A DNA stretch of 64,000 nt from Sinonovacula constricta (GCA_007844125.1 CM017567.1:43421562-43485561); one strand, 5' to 3'. Shown: positions 47,326 through 59,479, numbered from the stretch's first letter. A program made the numbers and translations. Notes: generated by a model not told the origin, from the letters alone.

Positions 47326-49888
47326 ACTGCATACGTTCTCGCAGTTTAGCTACGTATGAAGGATAATCTTTGGCACAAAAGCCATTGGGATCTGTTCCCA
47401 GGTAGCTGTCCACTGGAAGACGTGCATGCCAACCGAACATTAGAAAGTGAGGCGAGTATCCAGTGGAATCATTTCGAGTAGCATTGTAAGCCTGAACAAG
47501 AGGCCCAATAAATGATCTCCAGTCAGCTTTCTGATCCTCCTCCAGGGTCCCCAACATCTTCAACAGAGTGCGATTAAAGCGCTCACAACTTCCGTTGCCA
47601 GACGGGTGGTAAGGGGTGGTCCTGGACTTTGTGAAATTTGCCAGCTTACACAGCTCGTGAATAAGTTTGCAGTCAAAATTTCTGCCTTGGTCACTGTGAA
47701 GCTGCTCAGGAAAAGAGAAGTTTACAATGAAGTTGTCAAACAGCGCCTTTGCTGTTGCCACAGCTGATGTTCTCTTACAAGGAACTGCTTTGGCATACCG
47801 CGTAAAATGGTCGGTGATTACCAATATGTCCTCATGACCGCCTTTAAAGATATCAACTTTAAGGAAATCCATGCAAACAAGTTGCATAGGACGAGTTGTG
47901 ACAACAGGAAAAAGTTCAGCACGAGGTCTGATTGGCGTCTTTCTACAAACACAACGAAGGCATGTTTCAACTCGCTTGCAAATATCTGCTTCGAGACAAG
48001 GCCAGTAAAATCTCTGTCTTGCAAGCCACACAGATTTATCCTTTCCAGGATGACCAATATCTGTGTGTATGCCTTTAATTGCTATAGTTCTGAGGGAAGA
48101 TGGAACAACAAGCTGGACTACAGGTTGATCGTCGATGGTAGTGGACCTATACAAAACACCATTTCGAAGTGAGAGTCTATTCCACTCACGTAGATACTTA
48201 CGAACTGAAATGGGTTCTGCCTCATTTTTCTCCCCCTGTGGGCGAAGGCCGCTACCAACTAGATCAATAACTCTAGCCAGAATAGGGTCATTGTGCTGCT
48301 CTGTAAGCCAGTCTATTGCTGCAAAAGAGCTCAACTGATTACAAGCTTCTTCTTGGTGCTCGCCAGCCAAGCTTTCAGCTATTGGAGAAGAACATGAGAT
48401 GCTGGTGCAGATTGCCTTTATAGCATCGCCAAGAAGAGGATGGCGGCTTAGGGCATCAGCATCTGCATTGCTTGCACCTGACCGATAGTGAATAGAAAAA
48501 TTGTAGTTGGCCTGGGAAGCAACCCAGCGGTGTTGTGTAGCATCAAGCTTGGCTGTAGACAAGACATATGTCAGGAGATTATTGTCTGTTAGGACAATGA
48601 ATTGGTTCCCATAGAGATAATCATGGAACTTATCAGTTATTGCCCACTCTAGAGCAAGAAACTCTAACTTGTGGGCTGGATAACTGCGTTCACCATGTCT
48701 TAAACCTCTACTGGCATAAGCAATGACGCGTTCCGTGCCTTCTTGTTCTTGTATAAGAACTGCTCCAAGACCTTGCGAGCTAGCATCTGTGTGAAGCACA
48801 AATGGCTTAGAATAGTCTGCTATACCTAAAACAGTAGGTTTGGTCAGAGAGACTTTCAAAAGTTGAAAAGCAGACTCCTGCTCTGGTCCCCAAACCCACT
48901 CTACAGGTGAAGCTGCAGATTTCTTTGCCTTCTTTGTCTTTTTAGTAAGTGAATGGCCTTCAAGCAGACGGTTTAATGGTTGGGCTATCTTGGCATAGTC
49001 CTTTACAAAGCGCCTATAGTAGCCAGTAAAACCAAGAAAAGATCGAAGCTCTTTAACATTGGTAGGTTTAGGCCAAGAAAGAACCGATGAAACTTTTGCT
49101 GGGTCTGTGGAAATCCCTTCAGCCGATATAACATGTCCCAGGTATTCCACAGAGGTCTTAAAAAGTTCACACTTGGAGGGCTTGAGTTTGAGTCCATGAG
49201 CCTCAAGGCGAGAAAACACAGCTTCAAGACGATGTACATGTTCTTCAAATGTAGATGAAAACACAAGGATGTCATCTATGAAGACAAGACAGTCACGAAG
49301 ATTTAGTTCTCCCATACAACGTTCCATAAGACGCTGAAAAGTGGCTGGAGCGTTACAAAGGCCATAGCTCATCCTGTTACACTCATAAAACCCAAGATTG
49401 CCAACAGAAAAAGCAGTCTTTTCCTTGTCATTTTCCTCAATTTCGACTTGCCAATAGGCTGATCTAAGATCTAACTTAGAAAAGTATTTGGCACCAGCAA
49501 GAAAATCCACCGTATCATCGAAACGAGGTAACATGCAGGCATCTTTTCTGGTAGTATTCTTGCACCGCCTAATGACGTTGGTACCAAGTATAACTGGACA
49601 TGTCATATTGTCAGCGTTGTCAGGGACCACCAAAACAGGAACATCCAGAGGACAAGAGCTGATTGCAGGTACTGAAATAGTAATTTCAATATACCCAAGA
49701 ACATTAAGAGAGGAACCATCTGCAATAGAAATATCAAGACCAAGGCAATCTAAACTGAGTAAAGTTACAGATTCAAGGGATCTGAACATTGACTTAGAAT
49801 TGGTTGTGACCATACTCCCACTGTCAACAAGGCATGTGACTTCTTTACCATTTATAACAATGGTGGAGGTATTGTGATCACCAACCAT
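47261..49888 (-). pseudogene. pol of Gypsy element 1: protease, partial RT, RNase H, integrase
   Basis: The 875-codon frame is also open back to the frameshift site at 49972. Aspartic protease DSGS at residues 22-25. After about residue 109 the sequence jumps to the RT segment PRFDD...FSKLDLRSAYWQ (Asp140), so the first RT block is missing in frame. Catalytic FIDD at 203-206. RNase H D367, E409, D435 and D477. Integrase HHCC H608, H613, C643, C646; core D674, D733, E769. The frame ends early at residue 875 after an A6 run; the rest is in the frame at 47325-46768. Catalytic sites are intact but the RT fold is incomplete, so activity is unlikely. Confidence 0.9.
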
Positions 49889-49935
49889 CCGATCTCGAAG
49901 AGGCTGGGATTCTTCAGATTGGCCACACAGAGAAT

Positions 49936-49978
49936 CTGCTACCGGTTGGCCACCAGCGGAAGCAGTTAAAAGTTTAAA
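49936..49978 (-). promoter_or_regulatory. -1 ribosomal frameshift signal, gag/pol
   Basis: Coding strand: T TTA AAC in the gag frame (49972-49978), a canonical X XXY YYZ slippery heptamer. A 6-nt spacer TTTTAA (holding the gag stop) follows, then a hairpin at 49936-49965: CTGCT pairs with AGCAG, and inner CTGGT with ACCGG. The pol frame is exactly -1 to gag and stays open from the heptamer into protease. Confidence 0.75.
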
Positions 49979-51074
49979 GGATTGCCCCTTCCAAAAGATC
50001 TGGTTTGTGCATTAGATGCACCATTATTAGGAGGCAAAGTAGGAGTTGGCTGATTTCGGTGCTGACCTGATGAAGGCCGCCCACGCCAGTTTCTCGCCCC
50101 TCGAGAGTTAGACAAGAGAGTAGTGTGAGAAGGCTCAACTCTTTGATTTAGGCTTGAATCAAAGCGCTGAAGAAACTGGTCAAACTTCTGGTCAAGTTGT
50201 TGACTCAGCTGAGTTTCCAAACCCGCCATCCTAGACTCCAGGGTACCTATTCTAGCTAGAATATCCAGGTGTGACTGATCACTAGCCTGGACAGGGTTAT
50301 GCATTACCTTTTTAGCATTAGAAGAGTAAGAAGAAGATGAAAGCTCCTTATCTACCTGTCTAATTTCCCTTAGTAGAGAGTTATAGTCAGGGGCAAGGTC
50401 ATATTTATGTCTTGTCTGTGCTTTGAGACAGAGGGAGGAAAGACCAGCCCAGAATCTATGCTTGAGTAGGTCATCCCTAGCTCCAAGCGGAAGTTCTCCC
50501 TTGTCAATTTTAGTCTGTAACAGAGTCTCTAATCGACAAGCAAAAAGAGTTACAGTTTCATCTGGTCGTTGCACTGCATTAAAGAAGTCAGACAATAGTT
50601 CTTCTTTAGAAGACGCATCTGAAAACATTGCATCGAGTTTTGTCAAGATACCACTCAAAGAAACAGACTGACCTAGAGAGACAATCATGAGGCGTGCAGT
50701 GCCACGCAGCGAACTTCGTAAAGCTTGAAGTTGCTGGGAGGAGGTCCAGTCTCCAGATGAAGATAAACACTTAACCTCATTTCTCCAAACCATATAATTT
50801 ACCTCTCCCTTTGGTAAGGGTTCATCACCAGAAAATGATGGCAGTTTAGGCAAACTGGTGTTAACAGGGGGGGGTATGTAAAGGATGGCTGAGCAATGGG
50901 TGTAGAGGTAGCAGTGGGAACAGGGGTTTTTGACGCCCTCATCGCTTTAATAATGCGTGAATGCATGTCCTTATCACCTTCATTGCTTTGATTGGATTCT
51001 TCTTTAGGTATAAGGTCATATTTTCTGATTATTTCAGCCATAATAGACTCCATGGTGAGATTTTGTGAAGCCAT
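49966..51074 (-). pseudogene. gag of Gypsy element 1 (one frameshift)
   Basis: Starts at 51074 (MASQNLTMESIMAEII). The frame breaks near 50868 at a run of eight C on the coding strand, then continues from 50853 as a 295-codon frame to TAA at 49966. It encodes a capsid-type helical region (WRNEVKCL, then DETVTLFACRLETLL and YNSLLREIRQVDKE), a coiled coil (MAGLETQLSQQLDQKFDQFL) and an Arg/Gly-rich tail. There is no CCHC zinc knuckle; the basic tail may replace it for RNA binding. The stop lies just after the slippery site shared with pol. Confidence 0.8.
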
Positions 51075-51871
51075 TATAACAAATGATGGTGTTGTCTTTA
51101 TACCAACCTGTAAGCAAATATATAAACACTCAAAAGTATATACCTTTTTGGAGTTGAAATCCTCAAATGAAAGCTAACAAATACTTAATCCAGCTGTAAA
51201 AAGTAATGATATACAAAATGATATAATGTGCTCACATAATGTGTTCACATATATTCAATATGCCATGTAACACTTACCAAAAATATATATAATCTGTTAA
51301 GTGGTATGTTCTTGGGGAAAGCTGTAAAATTATAACAGTTTATAAATAAATATAGGTGTATTCTCCCCTGTCAGCTGAAAATATGGCAAAGTAATTAACA
51401 ACTGTATTATTTTGCAATATTTGATGGTAATTGATGTTAATGCATCAAACTTAGTGGTAAATAGCTGAAAGAATGGAATGTTACTCAGTATTATACAAAA
51501 AGTACAACAAAATTTCAGGAGCCTGAAATGAAATAGCAGCTTATCTGAAAACTATGTTTCAAATTCAGAACAGAGCTAAAAACAAATATATGAATGAAAT
51601 ACTATGTGATTCCTGTCAAAACTAAGCACTGAATGCAAATATACCATTTAGCACTGCCAGCTATAAATTTCTTAAAAGCATAACACAGCAATGTAAACAA
51701 ACATACTAGAGACCCCCATATGATACATATAACATTAAACACAATGTGGCACAGAAATACAAATATCAATACACTCACACCATGCAATACAAAAGCATAT
51801 AAATTAGTAAAGGTTTGAGTAAAAAGAGGAAGTTATGAGATTCATGGGTTATATATTTTAACCTTACTTAA

Positions 51872-51890
51872 GGCCCCACGTTGGGCGCCA
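51872..51890 (-). promoter_or_regulatory. Primer-binding site of Gypsy element 1
   Basis: Reverse complement TGGCGCCCAACGTGGGGCC, two bases downstream of the LTR. The TGGCGCC start is the usual form for a PBS complementary to a tRNA 3' end; the tRNA species is not assigned. Confidence 0.75.
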
Positions 51891-51892
51891 AA

Positions 51893-52275
51893 TGTAACCT
51901 CTCTTTGGTAATGTCGAATTAACCAAATCTTCGTAGGTTTAAGAGTTCTTTATTATAGGGTATAGTTTGTAACCAGCCAACTTATTACTAAATCTTGTAA
52001 AAGATTTGATGTGGATATGTAAAAGTGTTCCTTCTAGTTTGAAGTTCTGTCGGGGAATGAATTGGTAGAGGAAAGGGATAAAGAAAAGCGGGAAAATTAT
52101 TGTTAGTAAAAACTGCTCACACACTAGTAAAACAGGTTTAGAATCAGCTCACTCACTGGACATGACACTTTAACGGTACTTATACACAAGTCGCCACAGG
52201 GTAGAACGATGTACACGGACAACATGAAATGTACGGACAGATACAACACAAAAACACAAACACACCCTGGTTACA
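51893..52275 (-). repeat. LTR of Gypsy element 1
   Basis: 383 bp, begins TGTAACC and ends GGTTACA, so TG...CA with 7-bp inverted tips. Placed by the PBS, two bases inside its lower end. No matching copy is seen at the other end of the element. Confidence 0.75.
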
Positions 52276-52299
52276 TCAAGACCCCTTTTTAATAAGTAA

Positions 52300-53043
52300 G
52301 GTCATGTCTCACTCAGTAACGCCCCATCTCACGTAGAAGCAATCCATCTTGCACAGTAACGTTCCAAAATACGTACAGGAGTCCCATCTCACGTTGTAGA
52401 ATCCTCTCACAATGTAAGGTCCGATTTCACGCAGAAAGGCTCCATCTCACGCAATAACGTCATATCTCACGCAGTAAGGTACGATCTCACGCAGTAACGT
52501 CCCATCGCACGCAGTTACGTCCCATATCACGTCGTTATGTCCCATCTCACGCAGTAATGCCCAATGTCACGCAGTAACGTACAACCTCACGCCCAGTAAC
52601 GTCCCATCTCATGCAGTAACGTTCTAACACAGTAAGGTTCCATCTCACACAGTAATGTCCCATCTAAGGCAGTAAGGTTCCATCTCAGGCAGTAAAGTCC
52701 CGACTCACGCAGTAAGGTTCCATGTCACGCAGTAAGATCCTATCTAATACAGTAAGGCATCATCATCTCCAGCAAAAAGAGTTCCATCTAACACAGTTAA
52801 ATCTCACGCAGTAACGTCCCATCCCACGCAGTAAGATCCCATCTTACGCAGTAAAGTCCTATCTCACGTAGTAAGTTCCCATCTCACGCAGTTAGGTTCT
52901 ATCTCAAGCAGTAAGGTCCCCTTCTTACGCAGTAGAGCCCCATCTCAAACATTTGTATCCCATCTTACTTAGTAGAATTCCATGTCACGCAGCAGGACCC
53001 ATCTGATGCAGTTGAACCCCATCTCACTAAATAAAGTCACATT
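52300..53043 (+). repeat. 20-bp satellite array, left, forward
   Basis: About 36 degenerate units close to gtcccatctcacgcagtaac. It begins within about 25 bp of the Gypsy LTR. The reverse-complement unit makes up the array at 59480-60120. Confidence 0.9.
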
Positions 53044-55064
53044 TTATGTAGCTTGGTCAAATATAACTATATGGGTAATTTGTTTTGTTGTAGAGCCGTA
53101 CTTCAAGCAATTATGCCTCAGGTACTACAGTCACATACCATGCAGCAGAAAAAACTATAACGCACTTAAGTGAATTAAAGTGTTTGCTGTTTTAGAAATA
53201 CATCTTACGAATTTGAGGGTCAACTCGGAATATGAAATTACCATAGCCCTTTAAACTGACAGATAAATATATGATTAAATGAAAAATTCACTTAAAACTA
53301 AGTCGTAAATCAAAATAATTTATTTAAAAGACAAACAGATACACACATATTGAACTATTTATATGAACTCAAGTTTGCTTTTATACGTAAGCCCATGCGT
53401 GCATTAAACAAGGTATCGGGCAAGGTAAGTTAGTATCAGTTACACATACTAAGTGACTATTACAAAACATCAACATATCAATACAAGTAATAGTTCAGGT
53501 ATGCTTTTTACAAAATGAAGGACGAAGCAGTGTGAAGGTATGTTGTACATGTAACACAAGTATCCATACATTATTCTTTTCTACGGTTAGCACCTTTAAT
53601 TTTTCATTTAATTAATTGTCGAACTAGGCCTTGTATGCTAATCATAAAGTAATTTTATCAATTACCATAAATGCGACAGTTAGTTCCAAAGTGAAGTTCC
53701 TTAATAAACTAGTTTTGAAATCCGTAATTATGACGATAAAGCATGGGCTACAATTAGGCATAAATTATTTGTTTTGAATATGGAGTTTTACTTGTTATGC
53801 ATCTCAGACAGAATGGGCAAACAATGCTAATGTAATGGCTCAAACATACAATGAGGATAAACTGTATACGAAACAAATCTGCAAATGTACCAATCAGGCT
53901 TACATCTATGTATCAGGTAATATGGCACTATTATATACACTTTTATATAGTGCATTTTAAAATCAAATGTCATAGGAAATGTACTATTAATGTGCATGAT
54001 TAAAACATCGACAGACAACTAGTTAAAGACTATTATTTTAAAATGAAATAAACTTGATTCATCACTTCTTTTCTTTTTGTGTGTATAATGTGCATACTTT
54101 TTTAGATTGAATTGTTTTGGGGCAAAACAGCATTTTCATTAGAAGCTTTTCATAAGCAGTATTTTAGAAAAAGATGCGATTAATCTCACAGACAGTGGCG
54201 TAGCTTTTTGGGGCACTGTAGACACGTGCCTACACATTTGTCTAAAAAATCCCAACAAAAACAACACAAAAACATGAATGGGCGGGGATCAGAAAGTATG
54301 CATGAGCTTCAGATACACTAATCACACAATCTATTGTGCCTTATATCATAGGTACATAAATTTATTGATTGTTTGGTGACAAGCAGAGGAGATTTAATGG
54401 CAAATGGATAACAGACAAACCCTGGCTCCGATATTCTTAAACTAAACAGGCTGTCAATTGTGTCACCTTTTGTCTGTTTAGGAGAACTGGGGGTAGAGAG
54501 ATAGGTTTACGGGTGGTTTAATTGACTGGAAAAATGACATCTTTGATTTATACGCCATACAAGTGAAAGTTGTCATGTAAACGCAATGATGCAAGCTGAA
54601 GGTAGTGCGATATCAAGTCCAGTAAAATGAATTGACAAATAACACAATCAAAATCTGCCGGAATAGCAGTCAACAACAACAGAAGAAGACTAGAGAAAAT
54701 CATTGAAGCCGTTCTTCTCTGTGGCAAACAGAACATACCACTACGAGGCCACACCGGAGAACCCTGCAACTTTTTTGCTCTACTCCCAGTACCTGTCCGC
54801 AATGATGATATTAAATCACCTTGCAAGTGCTCATTACAATACGAATTACACGTCGCCCGACATACAAAATGTGCTTATGTCCAGAATGATTAATTGACAA
54901 AAATACTCCATGAATGCCGCAACAGTCAATTCTAAAGAAAATCATTTCAGCTGCCTTTGCTGTTTGTTGTGTTTTCTATTGTCAGGTTAAAGTAACTAAG
55001 AATACAGCATTACTCATAAAATATTTATTCTACAATAAGCTATAGTGCAGTTACTAGTAAGAGT
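53044..55064. other. Unique sequence inside the inverted satellites
   Basis: AT-rich. A minus-strand frame at 54548-54826 has an internal signal-peptide-like start (MIFSSLLLLLLTAIPADF) but no cysteine pattern or supporting splice sites, so it is not called. Confidence 0.35.
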
Positions 55065-55926
55065 TGTAAACCAAGACTCCCTATCATAAGAAAGTCTTAA
55101 CCTTTATGTCGCAGATAAGTTCTTCTGGTAATAGACTCGCTATAGACTAACAATACACAACATCTCCCTTCTTTAAATGGAAATAATATCTTAATAAAAT
55201 AATTAACAGGATAAAATACTATTTAATTATGAAATTATCATTATTTCAATTTCACAAATTCTTAGTTCTGAAAGCTATGATATACACACTAGTATGTTGA
55301 CCTGTACTGTAAAATGTTTTCTAAATAAACATTCCATCAAGTGTCTAATCTTCTCACTAATTGGGTAGTCCAGTCCAAGTTAATCTCATGTTCCCCTAAG
55401 AGAAAACAATAAATCCACAGATGTTGTGCTTAATTAATCACTATATAGTCCTAGTACACTGTCAGAAACACATTGTTATCAGCTTATCAACATGTGTTGT
55501 TCTTCAGTGAGAAGTTTCTTAAATGCTAGGAAATAAAGTACAGTCTAGTGTCCTCGGAAAAATTCTTGACTGTTACAGATAAAATAGTGATAACTTCTCA
55601 TTACACATAAACATATTGCTAGTTGTATGGCAGTTTCCGGATTAAAAGGATACATAGGTTACATAAGTTAGAAACTACATACCTAAATCTAAAGACTTTT
55701 TCACACATTTATACAACTTTGAATCCATTTAATGATGATAACACTTTCTCTAGTGTTAAATCCAATATTCTACTTGCGAATGAGTATATACTCCATAGTA
55801 ACACTCAAATGACTTTAACTTGATTAACATTTTAATCTAGATTTTAACACAGATTGACTGTTATATATATAACTTGTGTACACAGATCAAAGAGGCAACA
55901 GAAATTGACTATGAACTTAGTCTGTT

Positions 55927-55927
<1 letters not shown>

Positions 55928-55960
<33 letters not shown>

Positions 55961-55986
55961 AAACACACACACAGATATATATATAT
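55928..55986. repeat. (CA)n and (TA)n microsatellite
   Basis: CA tract 55928-55973 with one interruption, then atatatatat to 55986. It occupies the place where Gypsy element 2 should continue into integrase. Confidence 0.9.
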
Positions 55987-56000
55987 CCTTCCACCTTTTG

Positions 56001-56252
56001 TCAATATATGTACTGTCTGACCTTTCGTTGTCCAAAGACAATTGCCAATGTCTCCTTTTCAGTCTGTGAGTACTTCTTCTGCGATTTGGTCAACGCTTGT
56101 GACGCAAACGCAACATGTTTTCCACGCTGAAGTATAGCAGCTCCGAGTCCTTGTGAACTTCTATCTACACTAAATGTTATCGGTAAGTCTGGATTGAAAT
56201 AACTTACGATTAGCGCTCTGACAAACATGTGCTTTAACTCTCTGAAGCACAA
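56001..56252 (-). pseudogene. RNase H fragment of Gypsy element 2
   Basis: PITFSVDRSSQGLGAAIL has Arg where the first catalytic region has Asp-Ala (DASS to DRSS keeps the Asp). KYSQTEKETLAIVFG carries the Glu. Ends QYIY. It runs out just before a CA/TA microsatellite. Confidence 0.75.
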
Positions 56253-57606
56253 TCTTGCTCAGGATCCCTCCAAAAACATTGACTCTTTCTTGAGCAACAC
56301 TCGCAACATCTCAGATTTGCTTAAAAGGTTTGGCCAAAACTTGGCTAGGTACTGTATAAACCCAAAGAATGTCATCAATTCCTTTTGATTTCTGGAGCTC
56401 TCTTTGTTCTATTGCTCAGACCTTTTTTTGCATTTGGCTTAAATCCTTCCTTGTTAACAGATGTCCTACATATGGAACCTGCTTCCATTTGAACTGAAAT
56501 TTCTCCCTGTTCAACTTAGGGTTATATTCTCTTGCACGTTTAAGAACAAGTTCAATCTTTCATGTTCTTCTTGAGTTTTCCCAGTCACTAGTATATCATC
56601 CATTATGACCTCTATGCCATCTATGCCTTCTAGCAACATTGACATTGCCACGTGCAAAACTTTTGATGCTGAGACAATTCCAAATGCTAGTCTTCTGTAT
56701 TTTTATCTTCCAAATGGTGTGTTAAATGTAAGTAGCTTTGAGATCTCCTCCTCAAGTTCAATTTGCCAAAATGACGAAGTTGCATCCAATTTAGAGAAAT
56801 ACCTCGCCCCTGGTATTCTTGACATCACTTCTTCCACTGTTCTAAGCAGATAATGCCGCCTTTTATCGCTGAGTTTAAATGCTTTGGGTCAATGCATATC
56901 CTTATTTTGTCATTTTATTTGTTGACAGTAATCATACTTCTCACCCAATCCCTCGGCTCTGTCTGGCGCTCAATGATGCCTTCAGCTTCCAATCTTTCCA
57001 GTTCTTTTTTCCACTACTAGCAGAAGCTTAACTGGCACTTTTCTTTTACAACCGGTTTCACACTTTGATCTATGTGAATTTTGTGTTTCCCTGGTAGACA
57101 GCCAATACCTTCAAACACATTGTACACCTCTTGAATGTTCTGTGGTTCACTGTTCCCAACTGAAAACATTTTCTTCAGAAGGCCTATTGCTGAACATGTG
57201 TTTGCACCAAGCACCGTTGGTACTTTCTCGTGTACAATCTGAACTTGTACATCTGGTTTTGAATCCCCCAGTTCAGTCCCACAGTTCCCATTGGCTTTAT
57301 AGAATGTCCACTTAATGCTCGTAATGTACTTTGCGGCTCATTTAGTTGTTTTTTAAACTTAAGTTTCATCAGTGTTTTGCAGCTGATGACAACAAGTAAT
57401 TATTGCTGTTTCAACAAGTATTTCTAACTTCTTGTTGTTTATCTGGCCTGTCACAATACAGTCTCTATTTACTGAAAGTACACTTAGTCTTATTATTAAA
57501 AGATGTAAACCAAGACTCGCGCTATAAGAGAGTCTTACCTTAATGTAGCAGGTAAACTCGTTAGTAGTTGCTAGTGCACAGTCGCAGGACACAATTATCC
57601 TGCCAC

Positions 57607-58787
57607 CATCAGTAAATTGTTCCTCGACACTGTGCTCGACCTTAGTTCAGAACAGATACTACAGTTCCCAACTAGAAAAGAAAACATCCTGGACTTATTC
57701 ATCACAAACAGACCTAGTTTAATACAAAGATACAATCCTGTACCAGTTGTCAGTGATAACGATGGTGTCTTCGTCTAGGCCGAAGCCAGGGCTACTAGAG
57801 CTTAACCACCTCGCAGGAAAATACTGCTTTGGAAAAACGCTGATACAGACAAGATCCGCACAGCAACCACAGACTTTGCCGATGACTTCACCTCACGGTA
57901 CACTCCGGAAACTGATATAAACACTCTATATGTATCATACAAAGAGTCAATCTGCTCTGTAATTGTCTGTCATGTTCCATCGAAGTTTAGCACCACTCGC
58001 TTCAATCAACCTTGGATTACAAGAAAAGCCAAGCGTTTATCTAGGCAGAAGAAAAGAGCATTTACAAAAGCAAAAGAAACTGTTAATGATCAAGGCCTAT
58101 CTAGACTACTCTCCTTAAAAAAGGAAACCAAAAATAAATGCAGACATGCAAACAACAATTTTGTCAAAGACATGGTAAGTGGTGGCAAAAATGCTAAAAA
58201 GCTGTACACCTATGTCAAAGGCAATAGATGCGACAGTAGCGGGGTTGCGCCCCTTAAATCAGAAGGAATGATATATAGTGACCCAAAGGACAAAGCCACT
58301 ATCTTGAATAACCAGTTCACAAGCACCTTCACGAAAGAAGAATGGTCATATATCCCACCAACGCAAGGCAAACCCAGCCCCAGTATGCCTAACTTCACAA
58401 TAGGAATACCCGGTATGAAAAAACTTCTTCTTGAACTGGACGCTCACAAGGCTGCTGGCCCAGACAACAATCAACTAGATACCTAAAAGACTATGCAGAA
58501 GAAATAGCACCAGCATTAACACTGGTCTTTGAGGCATCTCTTAAACAAGGTGAAGTCCCAGCAGACTGGAGGATAGCCCATGTGACTCCTACATTCAAGA
58601 AGGGAGACCACAGTGAACCTGCAAATTACAGGCCCATATCACTAACCTCTGTCTGCTGCAAAATCCTGATGCATGTGATACACAGTCTAATCATTGCACA
58701 CTTCGAGCGCAACAACATCCTGAATGATGTCAAGCATGGTTTCGGGAAACGGAAGTCCGCAGAACATATTCGTTTAACATACCCTTG
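57607..58787 (+). pseudogene. APE-type LINE fragment: endonuclease end and start of RT
   Basis: Plus-strand frame from 57607: LDLFITNRPSLI, then VVSDNDGVFV (the endonuclease SDH motif reads SDN), a stop at about 57776 and another at about 57803. It is then open through AWITRKAKRL-type linker sequence to KAAGPD near 58465. A one-base shift follows, then YLKDYAEEIAPALTLVF, TPTFKKGD, NYRPISLTSVCCKI and KHGFGKRKSAEHI, the first RT blocks. It ends abruptly near 58787 before the RT catalytic YxDD. Jockey/CR1-like. Both ends are lost, so not functional. Confidence 0.8.
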
Positions 58788-59479
58788 AGCTGTCATTATT
58801 GAATTGAGAAAGATCTATGTTTTATTTGATAGCAGACTGATGATCGTTGCAATTTTCACTCTTAAGTCTCAGAAAATGTGCCAAATTGCACCTGTGCCGT
58901 TGCAATTAAAAAAATTCCTTGGGGAGCATCCCTACCCCCACCCCGATTTAAGGTGCCTACACATGTTTTTTTTTTTCTGTCAACCTACGCCCTTGACAGA
59001 TCTTAACAAATGAAAACAAAATTACTGAAAACATGTACACGTTTATTTTCAGTAACACACTTATATGACGTATTTATTATACATCAGGCATATATAATGC
59101 TAACCGAAATGTTACACACATTATGATATTTGCTGTGTGGAGCGTAAGTTTAGTTTGTACTACTCACATTTACTGATCATTAAATGCAAATTACACATGG
59201 GCCTTCATTCTAGGACACTCAATAAAGATAGTTTAGTAACATACTTTTGGAACTTGTTGCATCTTGCGATTTTATCGAAGAGTTGTGGAAACATTTGCTA
59301 ATTCCTTATTCACAATATGCTTAAGGGTATATTATGATGTTATAACATGTGCGTACAGATTGCACACTTTTAGATAGGTTTCAAAATTAAATATATTGAT
59401 AAAAATATAATTACAAATGATAAGAAGACACGCCATTATATGAGAGGACAAATTAAATGTTTTAACATTACCAGTGGCA

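Larger units (their letters stand above)
46768..52275 (-). mobile_element. Ty3/Gypsy LTR retrotransposon (element 1), defective
   Basis: Minus-strand order: LTR (51893-52275), PBS (51872-51890), gag (51074-49966), -1 frameshift signal (49936-49978), pol with protease, partial RT, RNase H and integrase (49888-47261), then the integrase C terminus in another frame (47325-46768). Breaks: a frameshift at a C8 run in gag, an in-frame loss of the start of RT, and a frameshift at an A6 run in integrase. No second LTR is found between 44 and 46.8 kb. The upstream LTR directly abuts a satellite array. Confidence 0.9.
55065..57590 (-). mobile_element. Ty3/Gypsy element 2, heavily deleted
   Basis: 3' LTR 55065-55162 (TGTAAACC...ACAACA) with polypurine tract AAAGAAGGGAGA at 55163-55174. 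Partial 5' LTR starting TGTAAACCAAGACTC at 57504. Coding remnants in several frames: protease region (57230-57500), pre-RT segment VFEGIGCLPGKHKIHID (57214-57017), RT catalytic IMDDILVTGKTQEEHE (about 56557-56610) and RNase H (SSQGLGAAILQ, KETLAIVFG at 56252-56001). gag and integrase are not recognisable. A different lineage from element 1 by LTR and sequence. Confidence 0.75.

Noticed and set aside
47807..49877. Plus-strand ORFs across Gypsy element 1
   Set aside because: Antisense shadows of the pol frame, which carries all catalytic motifs.
50423..50671. 82-codon plus-strand ORF over gag
   Set aside because: Antisense shadow of gag.
54548..54826. Secreted peptide with signal-like MIFSSLLLLLL segment
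   Set aside because: The hydrophobic stretch is internal to the frame and there is no cysteine framework, splice support or homology pattern.
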